From Podospora pseudoanserina (Eukaryota > Ascomycota > Sordariomycetes > Sordariales > Podosporaceae), in contig NC_085922.1 in NCBI RefSeq assembly GCF_035222485.1, positions 2,371,001-2,435,000 on the forward strand: DNA of 64,000 bases, written 5' to 3'. Below the pieces are notes generated by a model. That model was not told the origin of the DNA and searched no databases. It saw only the letters and a program-made list of their open reading frames with translations. Below, piece by piece: positions 58,686 to 64,000 of this stretch. The position numbers and the translations under genes are program-made. Each line of letters starts with the position of its first letter. Position 1 is the first letter of the stretch.

Positions 58686-59464
58686 GGTGGGCGATTTGTG
58701 TTTCGGTTGTCGGTTTGGAGACAAAAGCCGGCCGAGATTGGAATTGGATTGGTGATGATGCTCCAGGTCTTGGCGTCGAGCTGAGGTGCACGTCCCCCCA
58801 AGCTTTGGGGCCAGCCGTCTTGGCACTGTGCTGAGGGATTGGCAGAGGTTCATCGAGATCGTCTTTTGAACAACTGAGAATAAACGATATCATCACTGTT
58901 TGGCTCAACAGTCCAAAAATACCGTCGTCTGATGTCTTCAACATCACTTTTCCGAATTCCACCACCATAGTCTGAGAAAAACTAGAGACCTGTAACCTGA
59001 TCGCTGTATTCAACGCTATATGCATATAAACCTCTTCGCTTCTCGTGGTATCTTCGCAACATCTTCTCTCACGCTTCTATGTCACCAGGAGCCTATCCTA
59101 GAATTCTTATATTCTTCTTCTTCTTTTTTCTTCTCTCTTCATCCAAAACCCGATCACCGCGCTGTTTTTTCACGTCTTTAGCGGCTTTCGCTTCCAAAAT
59201 GGCCGCTATAGCTTCCCGTATACGGCGACGATCTGATTCCTCCAGCTCTTGCGCTTCTTTACAGATTGGGAAAGGCCCGGCTGCCATTATTGCGACTGCA
59301 TGCCTTGGCGCACCGAGGCTAAACGGCGGGTTCTGTGGATCGTATATGCTGGGAAAATCGATCGTAATAGCCGTCCCAGTCCAGTTTGCCGTGTGACGCA
59401 CGTGAGTTGCTTCATTCTTTCCCCATGGCAAACACGCCAGGAAGGGCTCGCCAAGCGTAAGCCC
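58686..59464. other. Intergenic between EMC10 and preg
   Basis: Contains a minus-strand open frame of 112 codons (59093-59431), listed separately. The rest is the EMC10 upstream region. Confidence 0.4.
59093..59431 (-). CDS. Small open frame downstream of preg, uncertain
   Basis: A 112-codon frame starts 33 nt after the preg stop codon on the same strand. It reads through IDFPSIYDPQNPPFSLGAP, then a charged helical stretch (EESDRRRIREAIAAILEAKA) and a Lys-rich end. The amino-acid pattern looks protein-like, but codon use is weak and no family is recognised. It may be a separate small gene or chance within the preg trailer. Confidence 0.3.
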   Translation of the reverse strand: MPWGKNEATHVRHTANWTGTAITIDFPSIYDPQNPPFSLGAPRHAVAIMAAGPFPICKEAQELEESDRRRIREAIAAILEAKAAKDVKKQRGDRVLDEERRKKKKKNIRILG

Positions 59465-60903
59465 CTAGCGATATCTCAAAGGTGAACGCCCTTCTTCCGA
59501 TTGTTTGAATCGTGGTGATTGCACGCACTGGCTCCTTGTCTCCTCATTGCGGCCCCCATCATTATCACCATCCTCGTCGTCATCGTCCTCGTCGTCGAGT
59601 ACATCGCTGTCATCGTCCTCTCCCTCGTCTTCGCCGTCGTCTTCGAGTGGAATCTCTTCTCGTTCAAGCACGTATCCTGGACACCGCTCCACAAGTCCCT
59701 TGTAGTACGACACAAGTATGTCTGGGTTGGGGACAATTTTCCAGTCCACCCTGTACAGGAACTCGAGCTCGAGCAGTTTCAGCTCGTTGACTTTTATTCC
59801 CCCGACTTTAGCGTAGGTCGAATTGTTCCAGAAGGCGTCTGAGAGGCCCTTTGCTGCTACCGTGGCAGCCGTGATGAGGAACCGATGCACGGTCAGCGTG
59901 TTGATGGTGAATTCGGGGTAGCAGGCACATAGTCGGTCGATATAATAAACCATGGAGAGTAGAAGTGGTGGGCTGAGAGTAGCATGTCTCGCTAGGCGGT
60001 GAAGGTAATCCAAAACTGAGATGCCAGGCGCCGTACTGGAACAAGTCAGCATGGAACTCGGACATTTGCAGCAGCAGCAACATACCGTGAGTGAAATCGT
60101 GTAAGATTGCCTGACTTCAGAGCAAGCACATCGTTGGTTTCAATAAGCTCTCCAAGCATATGCGCTATCAAAACAACCATATCTTCGGTGAGGCAAAATT
60201 CATATTTTCGTGGCAGTTCTTTCGACGGCAACTGTTCTGGCCTTGCGCGCTTGCTAGAGGGTGAGGGGTTTTGTCCCGCATCTCGTGATGGCGATGCGCC
60301 TCTGCTCCCTGGCCCCTGGGAGTTTCGCCGTTTTGAGGGTGAGGCGGCTACGGCCTCGGTATGCTGGTGCTGCTGCTTCGCAACGGCCGGCGGGACGGGC
60401 TTCTTGGTCGGGTCCGGTGTCACCGCCGCTGCTGGTGCCGCTTGGGCAGCGTAGTGGTCGCCGGGAGCAGCCATGGCTCGTGACTGCGTGGTCGGCGGGG
60501 TTTGGTGTGGTTGGGCTCCTTCGGGTTTGGTATGAGATAATGGTTCCCCTGTAGCATAATTGATACGTTCCATAGGTGAATACTGGGTTGCAGCGTCGAC
60601 GGCTACATAGTGTTTCGAGGGGGGGATCGCGGACGCTATTGTCGTCGAGGTGGTAGTGGTAGCGGTAGTGGTAGCGGTAGTAGTCGTGGTTGAGGTCGAG
60701 GGCCCAGCTATTGGGGCAGCAGCAGAAGCGACGGCGGATGACAATGGTGATTGCGATTGTCGGCGAGACTTGGCAACAGTCTGGACCCGGGGAGAAGACT
60801 GTCTGGGCGAGGAGGCGGGAACATAGTGGCTTCCAATGTTGGGAAAGCTGCTTCTCGGGGAGGCATTGACAGAGGAGACGACCGGGGACGGTGTCAACAT
60901 CAT
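59465..60903 (-). CDS. preg: PHO80-type cyclin (preg)
   Basis: Exons 60086-60903 and 59465-60035 encode 462 residues, joined across a 50-nt intron (GTATGT/CAG) that splits an Arg codon. The first ~220 residues are Ser/Thr/Ala/Pro-rich and disordered, with a basic patch (SKRRNSQGPG). The cyclin box starts at PSKELPRKYEFCLTEDMV and continues with SGNLTRFHSR-TAPGISVLDYLHRL, YYIDRLCACYPEFTINTLTVHRF and NELKLLELEFLYRVDWKI, the PHO80/Pcl pattern. In Neurospora, PREG with the kinase PGOV negatively regulates phosphate acquisition by keeping NUC-1 out of the nucleus. The C-terminus is a highly acidic tail. The family is certain; identity as preg rather than another Pcl cyclin is likely. Confidence 0.87.
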
Positions 60904-62461
60904 CCCAAGCTCTTTCCTCCTGCGAGCGCAGGTGTATGCGCGGTCGATGCTGTGAATGGGAATTCCTGCGGCAGGCCGATCAATGGCACGGTGGGGCTCC
61001 GTTGAACAACGTTTTTCCCCACAATCTCATAGGGCGGCTGCTGCTGGGGACGAAGTAGGCCGAACAAAAAATGGCTCTCAATGGCAAAATCAGATCTGGT
61101 GGGGATTTTCCTCGAGATATCTATTTATCGTCGTAGATATCTGTTTCCGTATCTGTATCTGTATCGGTATGTGTAGCTGGATCGCCAAGACTGCTGTTCG
61201 GATAATACGACAAAGAGATTTCCTGGGCGGCTCTATGTTTAGGTAGGTGAAGATCGCAGCTGAGTGGGAACTATACGCGGTACATCCGATATCCGAACAG
61301 GTATTTTGCTGAAACCGAGTAGGAGGAACGTAAGGAAGTCGTGTGACGGGCGGAACAGCACCAGCATCTGATATTTATGACTGCCCCTTGCCTTGTGGAT
61401 GGTTGTGCAGCAGTACCTAAGCAGGCGGGCTGGGTAGCTGAGCCAAAGAGATCGTCCACACGGATCACGTTTTCATGTGAGGGTGGTCGACTTGCCGGCA
61501 GATTCAAGGCAAGGTGAGAGGCCTGGGGCAGCCCAGGACTGGCTGCGGATGGAGACCCGGGGCCTAGAAACCGGGAAGATGGCTTGGCGTTCTGGAAAAC
61601 ATAACTGACAGCAGAGCATTGCCTGGGCGGTGACAGCGAGATGTGTCAAGGCCCATGAGGAGACCGCCATGTGTTGCCCTGCTAGTGCTCTACAGATCTC
61701 ACCGTGACACATGCACAGCCAGGACACTTCTATCAGAGGCGGGCAGTGCCTCATGTTCAAATCAGAGTGAGGCCGACGACTGGGAGGGCCGGAACCCAGT
61801 TGCTTGGTTGCCCTGGTTTTGGTGGAATATCTCTGCCAACGGTTTGGAAGCTTCTCTCTCGTTCGCCTATTCCCGCTGGTTTCGGCGGTTTCAGTAGACT
61901 ACCTTACAGCTGATCTTGAAGCCGTGAAAGTGACAGATGGTGATATCTTGGAACAGAATGGGATTTCGATGCAATGGGATCTCTTTGCCTTATCTTATCA
62001 CAGCCCCCCCATGCCATCGGCAGCCGCGAGCCAGGGAGCCAGGCCACCCCAGTCCAGACCACCTGCCGGGGCCGGGCCGGAGTGGGGTTCCTAGCTTGCT
62101 CCAATCTGCATTCAATCATCGATTGGTTACGCCTTCCAGCTGTCGAACTTCCATCGCAGCAGTTGCATTCGATGAATGATTTAACCACATCCCAAAGCAC
62201 CCAGACGCACCACACGGTCCCCCTCACTCTCAACATCTCAGCCCATCGATTACCTTTGTTCATTATTGCCCACAGACTCGTCGTCTAGCCATTTGCTCCC
62301 CATCATTCCAATCTTTACATCTTCAATCCGCCCGCGATACAACTAATACCGTACAACTACATACTCCGACGCAAAGAACGACCACATACCTTTCCACGAA
62401 TCAGTCTCTATTGGCTGGCCACCCTTTGATCAGCAGCTATCAGCAGAAACCCGAGCTCGCT
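60904..62461. other. Divergent intergenic region (preg / GID5)
   Basis: No supported gene. A TATCTG/TATCTA-rich patch lies at about 61115-61172, giving several GATA cores on the minus strand. The ~170 bp before 62462 look like leader sequence. Confidence 0.4.
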
Positions 62462-64000
62462 ATGACGATGGCCCAGGCCTCGAGCCCTCCAGTGCTCACA
62501 CCGCACAAGATAACTAGAAGCTATTCAGAACAGGTTGCCGAGCTTCGAGCAATCAAGGACAAGTGTATTGGTCATCTGCAAAACAAAGAAGAATGGGTCG
62601 AGAAGGGTATACTGGGGTCTATCCTCCAGGCGCTACAAGGTAGCGCTCCGTCACACGTGCGGACAGAGGAGGACTCTGTTCGTCTGCTGTGTCTGGAGCT
62701 GCTTGCAAGTATCTCAGGTGGCAAGTATCTCTTCTCCCAAGCGGCTGCTCCCGGTGCTAACGTTCGTCAGGGGGGCCACAATTCCTTAACCCCCTTCATG
62801 TGGTCGACGTTGTCCCAACAGTCCTATCTTATATTTCTCTCGCCCACCAAAACTCGCCCCGGGTCGTTCTGACAGCCCTCCGCATCATCCGCAACATGAC
62901 CGAGGCCACGAGTGCTGCTCTACCAGGTCACGATGATCTCAACAGATTGGCCGATGCTATATTCAGACCGGAACATCTCGAGTCATTTCATGCTATTCTT
63001 ACACAACCTTCTACCGATTCGGTCATACAAGAGCAAAAGCGCTTGGTCTTGAGTTCGATTGCCCGGTTATGTAATAAAGAGGAACATCAAAACGTTTTGG
63101 CCGACAGTGGTGTTCTGGATGCGCTCGCGACGATACTGGCCAGTTTCATTGTGGCCCGAGGCGAGGTCATACCTGGAGCGGAAATGGTTGCGGAAACAGA
63201 TGGCCTAGCTGATATGATTCCAGCCCCGGCTCCCCGAGGGGCAAGTCTCGCCTTGACGTTGGAAGCAATATCGGCCATCATTTGCAACTCTAAGTTTCGT
63301 TGCTGCATGTTTGTGCTTTCTCCGGCAATCCTAGCCGTTCTCCCTTTGATCGACTTTACCCCTGCGTCAGCAGAACCAAGGCCTCCTGGTGCTGGCGGTG
63401 CCGCGGGCAAAAGCCACGGGGCCATGGACTATCTCCTGCCCCTAATGCCCGGTTCCCAGTCTAGGAGCAGTTCCCAGGTTGCCCAGCTTCCTCCCTCCAG
63501 CTTGTCGCGGAATGCTTCGTCAAACAGGCGCTCTCAGACATACAAATTTACTGGCTTCGATCCCGCTAGTGAGGACTCGGATGCTGACAACCCGGAGAGT
63601 CCTGTGGTGCCCTGGCTTCTCAATCTTGTGCGGAAGACAAGTGGGCTCGAGAGGGTGGCAGCGGCTTCTGTTCTGACGTCTCTGTTCAAAGCCAACCTCA
63701 CCCGCCTGGACCGAGAACAGGAACTGGCTTACCTCCTTGTGCCTATACTCTGCAATCTGATAAGGGACCATATGAAGGAAATTCCTCCGTCGATTTACAC
63801 GACCACATTTATTGACAGTGATACGGAAAAGGACTGGGCCATTCTGGAGAAAACGCCGGAAGTGTTGGCGCGCTTGGTTGGGGGGAGCGAGATCTTGCAG
63901 AAGTCTGCTCATGAGTGTGGCGTAATCAAGACAACGGCCAAGCTTCTCAAGGATGCATATGAGTTATTGGCTTCGCCGTTGATCCCGAGCCCGTGGACAG
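62462..64000 (+). CDS. GID5: Armadillo-repeat protein GID5/VID28 (ARMC8-like), partial at right edge
   Basis: Exon 1 is 62462-62708 and exon 2 runs from 62771 off the right edge; about 490 residues are visible. GID5 is the armadillo scaffold of the GID/CTLH ubiquitin ligase that degrades gluconeogenic enzymes and anchors substrate receptors. The N-terminus TRSYSEQVAELRAIKDKCIGH and the following helical repeats (VVDVVPTVLSYISLAHQNSP; VLTALRIIRNMTEATSAALPG; KRLVLSSIARLCNKEEHQ) are armadillo-like and fit the fungal VID28 family. A Ser/Gly-rich loop follows near residue 315. The intron ends GCTAAC...CGTCAG; I chose the GTATCT donor at 62709, but GTGGCA at 62718 would also keep frame. The start is the ATG of MTMAQASSPP. 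Confidence 0.78.

Overview
The window is nuclear DNA of a filamentous ascomycete. The genes are split by short introns (about 50-270 nt) with GTNNGT donors, CTAAC/CTGAC-like branch sites and YAG acceptors. Codons are strongly C-ending, and several proteins have the sequence character of Sordariomycetes, probably Sordariales (a Podospora/Neurospora-like fungus; the genus is inference). An AT-rich island beside a solo LTR is compatible with repeat-induced point mutation.

Layout. 1-1630: the 5' part of a minus-strand gene with a predicted WD40/DCAF-like product. 1631-3641: repeat-bearing DNA (AT-rich island, solo LTR, 15-bp minisatellite). 3642-5170: an F-box gene. 5171-8815: mostly gene-poor, with a doubtful minus-strand gene and the stress-type promoter of the next gene. 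8816-15029: an opsin-related HSP30/YRO2-type membrane protein, then three mitochondrial genes (COX11, the permuted GTPase GEP3/MTG3, and MRP49), the last two divergent from one short promoter. 16087-30048: PMT2 O-mannosyltransferase, a Rab GTPase with an internal insert, a choline-transporter-like (CTL) protein, a WW-domain protein, EMC7 and O-acetylhomoserine sulfhydrylase. 31953-37016: a MARVEL protein and a long-chain acyl-CoA synthetase. 37995-46875: GLT1, NADH-glutamate synthase. 46876-52588: 5.7 kb with no convincing gene. 52589-64000: APC15, BET1, CHZ1, EMC10, a PHO80-type cyclin (preg) and the start of the armadillo protein GID5/VID28.

The outstanding element is a 682-residue intein in GLT1. 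It carries both LAGLIDADG motifs and all the expected splice-junction residues. It sits directly before the second cysteine of the cysteine triplet that binds the 3Fe-4S cluster, and it occupies its own exon with only three host codons on each side. GLT1 inteins are a known fungal group, so the class is not new. The exon arrangement, the roughly 100-residue low-complexity insert and the inverted repeat in the preceding intron deserve attention.

The genes are mostly unrelated housekeeping functions: mitochondrial translation and respiration, secretory pathway (PMT2, EMC7, EMC10, BET1, Rab), nitrogen/sulfur/phosphate metabolism (GLT1, MET17-like, preg), and ubiquitin ligases (F-box, APC15, GID5). 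All exon boundaries were read by eye from splice signals and frame; no alignments were run.
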